Source: CAZVWV01 sp964631745
Lineage (GTDB): Bacteria > Bdellovibrionota_C > UBA2361 > JBGSMV01
NCBI GenBank assembly: GCA_964631745.1
Contig: CAZVWV010000119.1
Coordinates: forward strand, 1 to 12,600
Reading direction: 5' to 3'
DNA length: 12,600 bases
The number at the start of each line of letters is the position of its first letter. The stretch's first letter is position 1. The notes beneath the pieces were generated by a model. The model made no database searches. It was given only the letters and a program-made list of their open reading frames with translations, and was not told where the DNA came from. The position numbers and the translations under genes were made by a program. Of this stretch, positions 6,432 through 12,600 are shown in pieces.

Positions 6432-7307
6432 TCAAATATTGGAAGCCAACTCGAATTTATAAGTTAGTATCTTATACACTAATTTGGCGGCCAAGAAATC
6501 AGAGGAGGCCTCCCCTTCCAGTGGCATCAGCTCCACCACATCAGAACCCACAATTTCTCGCTTCAGTGCTACAGCCTTTAGCAGCGCTAAGCACTGATAC
6601 CAGTGTAACCCGCCCGGCTCCGGCGTGCCTGTGGCCGGTAGCACACTCGGATCGAACACATCTAGATCGAATGAGATATAAACTTTCGGTCCGAGGCGTT
6701 CCACTACCTTTGGAATCCAAGCTGTACCCTCATAAATATCTTCGGCAAAGAAAGTATTTTCCGGTTTGATGGCGGGTAGCTCACACACATCTATGGCTCG
6801 AATGCCCACCGATACCAGGCGCTCAACCCCTGGGATCTCTAAGGCGCGAGCCATGGCCGAGGCGTGACTTAGCTTGTCATCTTCGTAGCTATCTCTAAGA
6901 TCTGTATGGGCGTCAAACTGCAGAATCGAAATATTTCCGAACTTCTCAGCGTGAGCCCGAATCGGCGCGGGAGAGATGGCGTGCTCGCCACCTAAAGTGA
7001 TCACGAATTTGTCATCGCCAAGCAATTTCTTGGTTTCACGATAAGTGAGATCGATCATCTCTTTCGAAGTCTTGGCGATCACAGGCGCGGCTGTGAAGAT
7101 CCCCCTCTTATAAACCTCGCTCTTAGTTTCAATATCATAAAGCTCCACATGCCCGGAGGCGTCTAATATAGCTTTGGGCCCACGGTCGGACCCGATCTGA
7201 TAGCTCGAGGTCATATCAAACGGCACGGGAAGTATCGCGGCGACTGAGTTTTCGTAGCTCGAATGCTCAGGGCTTAACCCACCATAGTTTTCCGGTATTT
7301 TGCTCAT
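6432..7307 (-). CDS. speB: agmatinase
   Basis: A ureohydrolase of 291 residues that hydrolyses agmatine to putrescine and urea with a two-manganese centre. All metal ligands are visible: H109 (GGEHAIS), D132, H134 and D136 (DAHTDLRD), and D214 and D216 (SFDLDVFDP). The segment DLRDSYEDDKLSHASAM after the second ligand group and the PGGL motif (231-234) are typical of agmatinases rather than arginases. The start lies 15 bases after the speA stop, preceded by a weak GAAGAG site. Together with the arginine decarboxylase directly upstream, this leaves little doubt about the substrate. The length is normal for the family. Confidence 0.93.
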   Translation of the reverse strand: MSKIPENYGGLSPEHSSYENSVAAILPVPFDMTSSYQIGSDRGPKAILDASGHVELYDIETKSEVYKRGIFTAAPVIAKTSKEMIDLTYRETKKLLGDDKFVITLGGEHAISPAPIRAHAEKFGNISILQFDAHTDLRDSYEDDKLSHASAMARALEIPGVERLVSVGIRAIDVCELPAIKPENTFFAEDIYEGTAWIPKVVERLGPKVYISFDLDVFDPSVLPATGTPEPGGLHWYQCLALLKAVALKREIVGSDVVELMPLEGEASSDFLAAKLVYKILTYKFELASNI

Positions 7308-7322
7308 ATCTCTTCGATTTTT

Positions 7323-9395
7323 TTACTTTACAAGATACGTGTAACCATCCAGAACTTCCTTGTAGCGTTTCTGGATCTTAGCGGATTCATCCGCACGCAA
7401 CATGCCTTTACGCAGCGCTTCTTCAACTGAAATTCTAAGGCGCTCTAATAGATCCGCCGTGGGGTACTGCACATAACTTAAGACTTCTCGAATTCTGTCG
7501 CCTTCCACCAAATGTGTCAGCTCGGCTTCGCCGTCAGGGTGAATATTAACATGCACGGCGTGTGTGTCGCCAAAAAGATTATGCAGATCCCCCAGAATCT
7601 CCTGATATGCACCCACTAAGAAAATGCCCACATAGTACGGTCCTCCCCCTTCGATGGAATGAAAGAGCACATTTTGCGAAACGTCTTTAAGGTCGATAAA
7701 CCTACAAACCTTTCCATCACTGTCACAGGTAAGGTCCGCAATCATAGCTTTGCGATCTGGTTCGCGATCCAACATGTGAATAGGCATGATTGGGAAAAGC
7801 TGATTGACGGCCCAAGAGTCAGGGATCGACTGAAATACAGAGAAATTGCAAAAATACAGATCGCGTAAGTCGGCTTCAAGTTTCTCAAGCTCCTCGGGCT
7901 GATAGGCCAGGCTCCTTGAGAGTGCGTATATCTTTGCCAGACTAAGTCGCACAACTTTTTCTGCGTAGCCGCGCTCAATGAGATCTATATCGGAAGTTAC
8001 AAAGCGCTCCAGAATCTCTTCCTTTACTCCCAATATATCATGCAGAGTTTCAATGCAATTTTCAGCGGTTAATTCACTATATAAATCGAAAACACGCTTT
8101 AAAAATTCAGATAGTGTTGGGGGCCCCTCTAAGCTCGGCACAACGCCCATACCCGGAGCGACATCAATAGCCTCAACTACCAAAACGGAGTGGTGCGCCA
8201 CCAATGCTCGGCCCGACTCGCTAATGATATCCGGATGGGGAATATCAGTCTCACGGCAAGCTTCCTCGACCGCGTAAACCACATCGCGCGCGTATTCATC
8301 AATAGAATAATTCATGGAGGATTCAAAATTTGTGTTGCTGCCGTCGTAGTCGATGGCTAAGCCGCCGCCCACATCGAAAAATTTCAGATTGGGCGTGAGC
8401 TTTGCCAATTCTACGTAAACTCGGGAAGCCTCTTTCAGTACCTTCTTAATCGACACAATCGATGGAATCTGCGTGCCCATGTGGAACTGAAGTAAACGCA
8501 GCGCGTCAAGTTTGTCATGGCGCTTAAGCTCCTCGACCCCAAGCACAATTTCGCTGGCGCTCAGACCAAATTTGGATTTGTCTGACATTAGGGATGGGCC
8601 ATATATACCCTTTAAACTTGGCTTCAGCCGAAACCCCAGTTCCGGATCAATGCCAAGTTGAGCCGATACTTTCAAAATCTTTTCGATTTCGTGAAGTTGT
8701 TCAACCAGGATGATAGTTCGGCGCCCAATCGTGCGCGCCAGAAGGGCTAATTCTATGTACTGTTCATCCTTAAAGCCGCTACAGATTAGCAACGCGCCAG
8801 GCTCATCAAGCGTGGCCATGACCGCTAGAAGTTCGGCCTTACTACCAGCCAACATTCCAAAATTTCGCCCGCGGCCGGCGTTCATGATACCTTCAACTAT
8901 GTGGCGTTGTTGGTTGACCTTTACCGGATAGATCCATCTGTAACTGCCCTTATAGCTCACCTCTCGGATGGCGTCTTGGAACGCTCGCTCAAGCAGCGAG
9001 ATCCTGTCTTGAATGATTCCGTCAAACCGAAAAAGTATGGGCAATTCACTTCCGCGTTGCTTGAGGGCGCAAACTAGGTCATACAGGTCTGATTCGGGGT
9101 GAGCCTGGCCATTACCGTTCTCGGCTCGTACCGGATTTGGCCGCACAACCAGATGACCCTTTTCATTGATGGCAAAATAGCCGGTGCCCCACGAACCGAC
9201 ACGATAGTGCTCATCGCTCTTGGCGATACTCCAGGCGGCAGCACCAGCAGTGGGTTGCGATTCGGGCTGCGACTCGGAACGGGATTCGGAATGGGAATCG
9301 GAGATAGAGTCGCACCTCGGCCCTGCGGAATGCGAGCCTGCCTTGAGGTGCGTGTTGTCAGAATCGGCTAAAGTCATTTCAGTTTCTCTATACAT
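7323..9395 (-). CDS. speA: biosynthetic arginine decarboxylase
   Basis: A 690-residue, PLP-dependent alanine-racemase-fold enzyme converting arginine to agmatine. The PLP lysine is K159 in YPVKVNQQ. HMGTQIPS (305-312) and the phosphate-binding DVGGGLAIDYDG (341-352) follow, and the C-terminal domain carries the catalytic cysteine motif CDSDG (557-561). The homology to known SpeA begins near W55 (AWSIAKSDEHYRVGSWGTGYF). The first 50 residues are a low-complexity extension, including four 4-residue repeats. Two starts are possible: the ATG at 9395, whose GGGAAAG lies directly against the codon, or the ATG at 9377, which has a better-spaced AGAGAA. It is the first gene of a four-gene operon. A strong hairpin lies between it and the upstream ATPase gene. 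Confidence 0.95.
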   Translation of the reverse strand: MYRETEMTLADSDNTHLKAGSHSAGPRCDSISDSHSESRSESQPESQPTAGAAAWSIAKSDEHYRVGSWGTGYFAINEKGHLVVRPNPVRAENGNGQAHPESDLYDLVCALKQRGSELPILFRFDGIIQDRISLLERAFQDAIREVSYKGSYRWIYPVKVNQQRHIVEGIMNAGRGRNFGMLAGSKAELLAVMATLDEPGALLICSGFKDEQYIELALLARTIGRRTIILVEQLHEIEKILKVSAQLGIDPELGFRLKPSLKGIYGPSLMSDKSKFGLSASEIVLGVEELKRHDKLDALRLLQFHMGTQIPSIVSIKKVLKEASRVYVELAKLTPNLKFFDVGGGLAIDYDGSNTNFESSMNYSIDEYARDVVYAVEEACRETDIPHPDIISESGRALVAHHSVLVVEAIDVAPGMGVVPSLEGPPTLSEFLKRVFDLYSELTAENCIETLHDILGVKEEILERFVTSDIDLIERGYAEKVVRLSLAKIYALSRSLAYQPEELEKLEADLRDLYFCNFSVFQSIPDSWAVNQLFPIMPIHMLDREPDRKAMIADLTCDSDGKVCRFIDLKDVSQNVLFHSIEGGGPYYVGIFLVGAYQEILGDLHNLFGDTHAVHVNIHPDGEAELTHLVEGDRIREVLSYVQYPTADLLERLRISVEEALRKGMLRADESAKIQKRYKEVLDGYTYLVK
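9259..9306 (-). repeat. four imperfect 12-bp repeats in the speA N-terminus
   Basis: Four adjacent 12-base units (starting 9259, 9271, 9283 and 9295, each resembling GATTCGGAATGG) encode, in minus-strand order, ISDS, HSES, RSES and QPES at residues 31-46 of SpeA. This looks like a small in-frame tandem duplication in an unstructured extension. Copy number may vary between strains. Confidence 0.75.
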
Positions 9396-9455
9396 CTTTC
9401 CCGGTTCTAGTGCAATTATTGGGCGCGTTTACGCAAAAGGCTTTAGTATCACTTC

Positions 9456-9490
9456 TTGGCAGAGTCCCGCGAGGTCGCCGACTCTCCCAA
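9456..9490. other. hairpin between the ATPase gene and speA
   Basis: TTGG (9456-9459) pairs with CCAA (9487-9490), AGAGTC (9461-9466) with GACTCT (9480-9485), and GCG (9469-9471) with CGC (9476-9478), around the loop AGGT. A C/C mismatch and a small asymmetric bulge interrupt the stem. It lies in the 117-base gap downstream of the ATPase stop and upstream of speA. It has no T run on the minus strand, so it is either a weak terminator for the ATPase or a structure in the speA leader. Confidence 0.5.
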
Positions 9491-9512
9491 AATTTCGTAC
9501 TCTGCACCGCGC

Positions 9513-10940
9513 TTAGATAAACAGCTCCTCCAACTCAATAATTCTATCAAAATAACTACTCTCCTTTAGCGCCCGAGAAACAGGACCGCCCGAAACTAAA
9601 ACTTTCTGAATATTATAATTTTTAGGCACTTTTACCTTAGCGAGCCTTGCTTCAAACTCATTTATCACACTAGTTGATAAATCAAACTTCTGAAACTTAA
9701 TTTCAAATAGTGTAAGGCAGCGATCTTTCCGATCAAAAACCAGGTCAAACTGAAATCCCAAGCCATCTTTTCGAATTTCGTACGGTCCATAACTATACTC
9801 AATTCCGGAAATTCCTAGAATGTGCGCTAGTATATAATGTTTCTCGCGACAAAACCTCTCAAACGCATAACCTAAATACTGAGCTAAGGCTTGATGATTG
9901 ATAGCAAATCCGACGCTCCGCTGAGAGTTAATACTATTTGACCAGGGCTCAATCAACTTTAGATAGCAGTTTAGATATGGATCTCTTAAATAATATAGGC
10001 GCGCGCCGCCTCCGTACGGTTTACTCGTAGCTACTAGCCCTATGAGCTCTAAATCCTGCAAAACTTGTGTTAACGTGCCTCCAGCTGCTACAGAGATTTT
10101 TTTTGCTAATTGGCCTCTAGTGTAAAAGTTCCTATTGGAAAAGGCTTTAACTATTTGCCTATGCGTTTCATATTGAGATAAAGAGCTAATAAAAACTCTC
10201 TCGAATTCAGTGAGGAAATAACCTCCCACCACAAAAGCTTCGTTATTAAGAGCTTCTTGAGGAGTTGAATAGTTCTTTACATACCGTAGGTACTCCGGTA
10301 TCCCGCCGAACAATAAGTAGGCTTCCAGCGAGTGTGCTTTGGAATAATGACTCAAAAACTCTCCTGCCTCCTTTAGGGAGAATGGAGCAAGCGGTATTTC
10401 GTTTATAGAGCGTGAATATAGCGCCTTTGAGCGCAATACCTTTTTAACCATAAACGATGTAGCTGATCCACAGAGGATTAGTTTAAAGCCCTTAAGCTTC
10501 CTCAAATAGTTATCCCAAACAAATTTCAGGTCAGAAACTAAATCTTTTCTATAATTAGCCAACCATTGCAGCTCCTCTAGGTACACAACCACGTTTTTCT
10601 GGTTTTGTAATTCTTGCGCTAATTTTACAAATACCTCTCTCCATGTTTTGAAGGAAAGTTTGGCAATATCAATATTTCCAGTGTAATTTGATAATTGATC
10701 AAGAAAGCTGCGACGTTGGGCAGTTACGTTCTGATTCTCTAGCCCCTCAAATTTCAGGACACGCTTTGACTTTAACACCTGCTCTAGCATTTCAGTCTTT
10801 CCAACGCGGCGGCGGCCATGCACGATTAAAATGCTTGATTCTTGCTGCGAAAGAACAACTCTCAGTCGATTTAATTCATGACCTCTTCCAATAAAACGCT
10901 TGATGGGCGTGATGGTTTCAAATTTAAGGCTTTTTTTCAT
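9513..10940 (-). CDS. AAA-type ATPase of the DUF234 group with PD-(D/E)XK-like C-terminus
   Basis: A 475-residue protein. Residues 15-50 hold FIGRGHELNRLR and a Walker A motif GRRRVGKT (42-49). Walker B is VVVYLEE (117-123) and sensor 1 is LILCGSATS (154-162). Helical lid and winged-helix-like segments span about 190-325. The C-terminal part carries E361, D399 and E413-I-K415, spaced as in PD-(D/E)XK nucleases and as seen in the DUF234 domain. This family is common in archaea and in some bacteria, often in A+T-rich accessory DNA, and its role is unknown. The gene is markedly A+T rich against its neighbours, suggesting transfer. No Shine-Dalgarno site precedes the ATG. It faces away from the alkyltransferase gene across a mirrored promoter. 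Nuclease activity is inferred only from residues. Confidence 0.85.
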   Translation of the reverse strand: MKKSLKFETITPIKRFIGRGHELNRLRVVLSQQESSILIVHGRRRVGKTEMLEQVLKSKRVLKFEGLENQNVTAQRRSFLDQLSNYTGNIDIAKLSFKTWREVFVKLAQELQNQKNVVVYLEELQWLANYRKDLVSDLKFVWDNYLRKLKGFKLILCGSATSFMVKKVLRSKALYSRSINEIPLAPFSLKEAGEFLSHYSKAHSLEAYLLFGGIPEYLRYVKNYSTPQEALNNEAFVVGGYFLTEFERVFISSLSQYETHRQIVKAFSNRNFYTRGQLAKKISVAAGGTLTQVLQDLELIGLVATSKPYGGGARLYYLRDPYLNCYLKLIEPWSNSINSQRSVGFAINHQALAQYLGYAFERFCREKHYILAHILGISGIEYSYGPYEIRKDGLGFQFDLVFDRKDRCLTLFEIKFQKFDLSTSVINEFEARLAKVKVPKNYNIQKVLVSGGPVSRALKESSYFDRIIELEELFI

Positions 10941-10967
10941 ATTTTACATTTCAGCTATAATTGACCA

Positions 10968-10988
10968 AATATACCGTTTTTAGCTAAA
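10968..10988 (-). promoter_or_regulatory. minus copy of the mirrored promoter element (ATPase side)
   Basis: On the minus strand TTTAGCTAAAAA (10988-10977) is followed by CGG and a -10-like TATATT (10973-10968). Transcription would begin near 10961, about 20 bases before the ATPase ATG. The -35 position is poor. The AGCT-centred element extends to a perfect 14-base palindrome, 10977-10990, lying where a regulator could bind. Confidence 0.55.
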
Positions 10989-10995
10989 AAACGCC

Positions 10996-11024
10996 ATGAG
11001 ACATTTAGCTAAAAATGCTATATT
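10996..11024 (+). promoter_or_regulatory. plus copy of the mirrored promoter element (alkyltransferase side)
   Basis: TTTAGCTAAAAA at 11004-11015 is followed by TGC and TATATT (11019-11024), giving an extended -10. ATGAGA at 10996-11001 is a four-of-six -35 at a 17-base spacing. The AGCT element occupies the spacer between -35 and -10, a classic repressor position. Transcription would start near 11031, leaving a leader of about 125 bases before the alkyltransferase. Confidence 0.55.
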
Positions 11025-11156
11025 ATCGCGACCGTTCGCCCATGGCCATTACTTGGGAGCCGCTCGAATACACCAAGGCAGGCGTTCACAAATTCCCCTT
11101 GCATTTCGTCTTCCAGCACCTATACTTCTTCCGCTAAAACTTTTAGAGGGTGCCAT

Positions 11157-11453
11157 ATGTCGCTTGCAGAAAAATGCTACAAACTTCTGAAACGGATCCC
11201 AAAGGGAAAAATCACAACCTATGCTGAACTTGCGCGAGCGGCGAACACCAAAGCTTACCGCGCCGTGGGACAGGCTATGGGGCGAAACCCTAATGCGCCC
11301 ATGGTTCCGTGCCACAGAGTGGTTAGAAGCGATGGCTCGATCAGTGGTTATGCGGGCGGAGTGCCCAAGAAGATAAAACTCTTGAAGCAAGAAGGTGTCC
11401 TGGTAAAGAACGGCAGGGTTTGCGACTTTAAAGAGAAGCTATTTCGGTTTTAG
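11157..11453 (+). CDS. O6-alkylguanine-DNA alkyltransferase (catalytic domain only)
   Basis: A 98-residue protein matching just the DNA-binding and active-site domain of methylated-DNA--cysteine S-methyltransferases. The acceptor cysteine is C52 in PCHRVV. The arginine finger is R35 in YRAVGQAMGRNP, Y22 lies in TTYAELA, and SGYAGG closes the active site. The presence of cysteine, not tryptophan or alanine, argues for real repair activity over an alkyltransferase-like protein. These enzymes move an alkyl group from O6 of guanine onto themselves and act once. The usual N-terminal domain of Ogt/Ada is missing, which is common among small bacterial homologues. GAGGG lies six bases before the ATG. 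The gene is divergent from the DUF234-type ATPase and shares a promoter region with it. Confidence 0.9.
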   Translation: MSLAEKCYKLLKRIPKGKITTYAELARAANTKAYRAVGQAMGRNPNAPMVPCHRVVRSDGSISGYAGGVPKKIKLLKQEGVLVKNGRVCDFKEKLFRF

Positions 11454-11535
11454 TATCTGCTCATTAGAGGAAATTTACGTTAGCGTCCGCGTTGGCACAT
11501 AGCACCTCGTCGGCCATATCAGGCGAATGCAGATG

Positions 11536-11569
11536 TTGGCAAAAATCAGATAATATGATAATCTGATTT
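11536..11569 (+). promoter_or_regulatory. promoter and operator of the Phd-PIN pair
   Basis: AAATCAGAT at 11543-11551 and ATCTGATTT at 11561-11569 form a perfect 9-bp inverted repeat around nine bases, ending two bases before the ATG at 11572. TTGGCA at 11536-11541 is a five-of-six -35. The -10 is either GATAAT (11557-11562, short spacing) or TAATCT (11559-11564) with an upstream TG. Both place the start of transcription next to the ATG, so the message should be nearly leaderless. Confidence 0.65.
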
Positions 11570-11571
11570 AC

Positions 11572-11850
11572 ATGAGCAAAAAGATCTCAGTTACGGAAAT
11601 TGCCCGTAACTTTTCAGCCTATATCAATCGGGTAACTTATCGCGGCGAGAGTTTTGAACTCACGCGTGGCGGGATTAAGGTTGCAGAACTGCGAGCCGCC
11701 CCGCAAGGATGCACAGTTGCAGATTTTAAAAGATTAATACTTGAGCTACCAGAGCTTGGTGATGCAGAAGTGGCGCTCTTTGAGAATGATTTGACTAAAG
11801 CGCGTCGTGCGCAAAGGAAAGATAAGTTACGGGATCCATGGGTATCCTAA
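11572..11850 (+). CDS. Phd/YefM-like antitoxin
   Basis: A 92-residue protein. The first 45 residues, KKISVTEIARNFSAYINRVTYRGE followed by FELTRGGIKVAEL, match the Phd/YefM antitoxin fold, which dimerises and binds the operator. The C-terminal half (residues 48-92) is charged and helical and would wrap the toxin. No Shine-Dalgarno site precedes the ATG, in line with the near-leaderless promoter. Its 3' end overlaps the PIN toxin gene by 13 bases. The palindrome directly upstream suggests autorepression. Confidence 0.85.
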   Translation: MSKKISVTEIARNFSAYINRVTYRGESFELTRGGIKVAELRAAPQGCTVADFKRLILELPELGDAEVALFENDLTKARRAQRKDKLRDPWVS

Positions 11851-12227
11851 TAGACTCGAGCGTTTTAATACGAATGGAGCGAGAGCAAACTTGGCTTAAA
11901 GGTCTAGATCCGACTGAGGAGCTTTTTATCTCCGTAATTACCGCTAGTGAATTGCTGCACGGCGTTTTTCGAGCTTCTGAAACTAAAATTAGACAACGTC
12001 GTTCGGCCTTCGTCGAAGGAATTCTACAGAATATCCCTATTTTAGAAATCGACCTTCGAGTGGCGCGAGCGCACGCTATGCTTTGGGCTGAACTGGCAAA
12101 GTCTGGCAAGATGATTGGACTTCATGATTCTTGGATAGCGGCGACTTGCATTGCGTTTGGACATTCGTTGACATCTTATAATAGAAAAGAATTTGAGCGG
12201 GTTCCAGGACTGAAGATGCTTGTATAG
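11838..12227 (+). CDS. PIN-domain ribonuclease toxin (VapC-like)
   Basis: A 129-residue VapC-type protein. Residues of the PIN active site are D6 (ILIDSSVLI), E38 (TASELLHGV) and D97 (GLHDSWIAA), with N115 in SYNRKEF at the place where many VapC proteins have Asn or Asp. It would be a magnesium-dependent RNase held inactive by the preceding antitoxin. The start overlaps the antitoxin gene by 13 bases, so translation is probably coupled. It differs clearly from the other PIN toxin at 4289-4693 and pairs with a different antitoxin family, so the two pairs are not recent copies of each other. Confidence 0.9.
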   Translation: MGILIDSSVLIRMEREQTWLKGLDPTEELFISVITASELLHGVFRASETKIRQRRSAFVEGILQNIPILEIDLRVARAHAMLWAELAKSGKMIGLHDSWIAATCIAFGHSLTSYNRKEFERVPGLKMLV

Positions 12228-12489
12228 ATACGTGGTACATTCAATCTAGGTTTTTGTTAGTCATCACCAGCTCCACCAATTTTTTTTGGGGTACATATTA
12301 AATAAGTCTTGTATTATAGCCGTCTAGATTCAGTCAGCCGTTCAATGGGGAATTATCGTTTCGAATTTTAGTGCCACTTCGATCTAATAATTACGATTAG
12401 CGCCAGGTCATCACAGCTTTTAACGCGGTGAGCCAAAAGATCCGCAGCCCGCCGCAGCAATTTGCTGAAGATTCGCGATTCATTCTTGT
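12228..12489. other. gap before the transposase start
   Basis: This stretch of about 260 bases holds no gene I can support. The first half is A+T rich with a run of eight T. The second half, from about 12400, is G+C richer and could be the left end of the insertion element whose transposase begins at 12490. No clear element boundary can be seen. Confidence 0.4.
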
Positions 12490-12600
12490 ATGGAATCGAA
12501 TCGCTGGAGAGCCGAACGGGATAAACTGCAACGAACGAGGCGCTGCCCTGAAGCGAGCGTTCTGTACCGGCTGGTGTATCACTATCGGAACGAGCTCCAG
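12490..12600 (+). CDS. N-terminus of an IS91-family-like transposase (partial)
   Basis: An open frame runs from the ATG at 12490 to the window edge: 37 residues, with RRCPEASVLYRLVYHYRNEL at its end. The pattern of basic residues, then PE-x-S-x-LYRLV and a helix, recalls the N-terminus of IS91-family transposases, just before their zinc-binding domain. An in-frame TGA at 12466 limits upstream extension. No strong ribosome binding site is seen. The identification rests on a short stretch; the zinc-binding cysteines and HUH motif would lie beyond the window. Confidence 0.55.
   Translation, partial: MESNRWRAERDKLQRTRRCPEASVLYRLVYHYRNELQ

Noticed and set aside
9425..9434. GCGT-TT-ACGC inverted repeat upstream of speA
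   Set aside because: Four-base arms are common by chance and do not coincide with a convincing promoter.
12455..12467. CAGCA-ATT-TGCTG hairpin before the transposase
   Set aside because: A five-base stem with a three-base loop is too short to call an element end.
12397..12582. 61-codon minus-strand frame at the window end
   Set aside because: It lies opposite the transposase-like frame, has no family resemblance and no ribosome binding site.
1..12600. CRISPR arrays, tRNA and rRNA genes
   Set aside because: I found no regularly spaced repeats, no tRNA-like T-arm with an acceptor stem, and no rRNA-like sequence by eye; a covariance-model scan was not possible.

Overview
This is a bacterial window, probably an environmental or metagenome-derived chromosome. 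A biosynthetic (SpeA-type) arginine decarboxylase, toxin-antitoxin pairs and Shine-Dalgarno sites ahead of several genes point to a bacterium. I cannot assign a phylum. Composition is mosaic: about 1-3240 is visibly G+C rich, 3300-4300 is intermediate, and the ATPase gene at 9513-10940 is clearly A+T rich. This suggests a conserved metabolic operon flanked by accessory DNA.

Layout. (1) 1-3240, plus strand: the tail of an upstream gene, a roughly 400-base leader with a strong hairpin, a GHKL-fold (Hsp90/MutL/MORC-like) ATPase of 536 residues, a structured gap of about 360 bases, and an unrecognised 244-residue protein followed by a hairpin and two 15-bp repeats. (2) 3313-4956, minus strand: an orphan protein beginning MANRSYLYS, a 400-base stretch with no convincing gene, and an RHH antitoxin/PIN toxin pair. 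(3) 5013-9395, minus strand: a tight polyamine operon, speA-speB-deoxyhypusine-synthase-like-OsmC. (4) 9513-10940, minus strand: a DUF234-type AAA ATPase with nuclease-like C-terminal residues. It is divergent from a small O6-alkylguanine-DNA alkyltransferase at 11157-11453. (5) 11572-12227, plus strand: a Phd/YefM-like antitoxin and PIN toxin pair. (6) The window ends inside the start of what looks like an IS91-family transposase.

How the genes work together. SpeA decarboxylates arginine to agmatine and SpeB hydrolyses agmatine to putrescine and urea. The deoxyhypusine-synthase-like enzyme probably uses putrescine or a derivative in an NAD-dependent aminobutyl transfer, since bacteria lack eIF5A. 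The role of the OsmC-type peroxidase in the operon is unclear. Both toxin-antitoxin pairs have overlapping antitoxin and toxin genes and a palindrome at the antitoxin start, as expected for autorepression. Both appear to make nearly leaderless transcripts. The ATPase and alkyltransferase share a mirrored promoter region with two copies of the same 12-base AGCT-centred element.

The best candidates for something undescribed are the GHKL ATPase/244-residue module with its structured non-coding DNA, and the mirrored promoter at 10968-11024.
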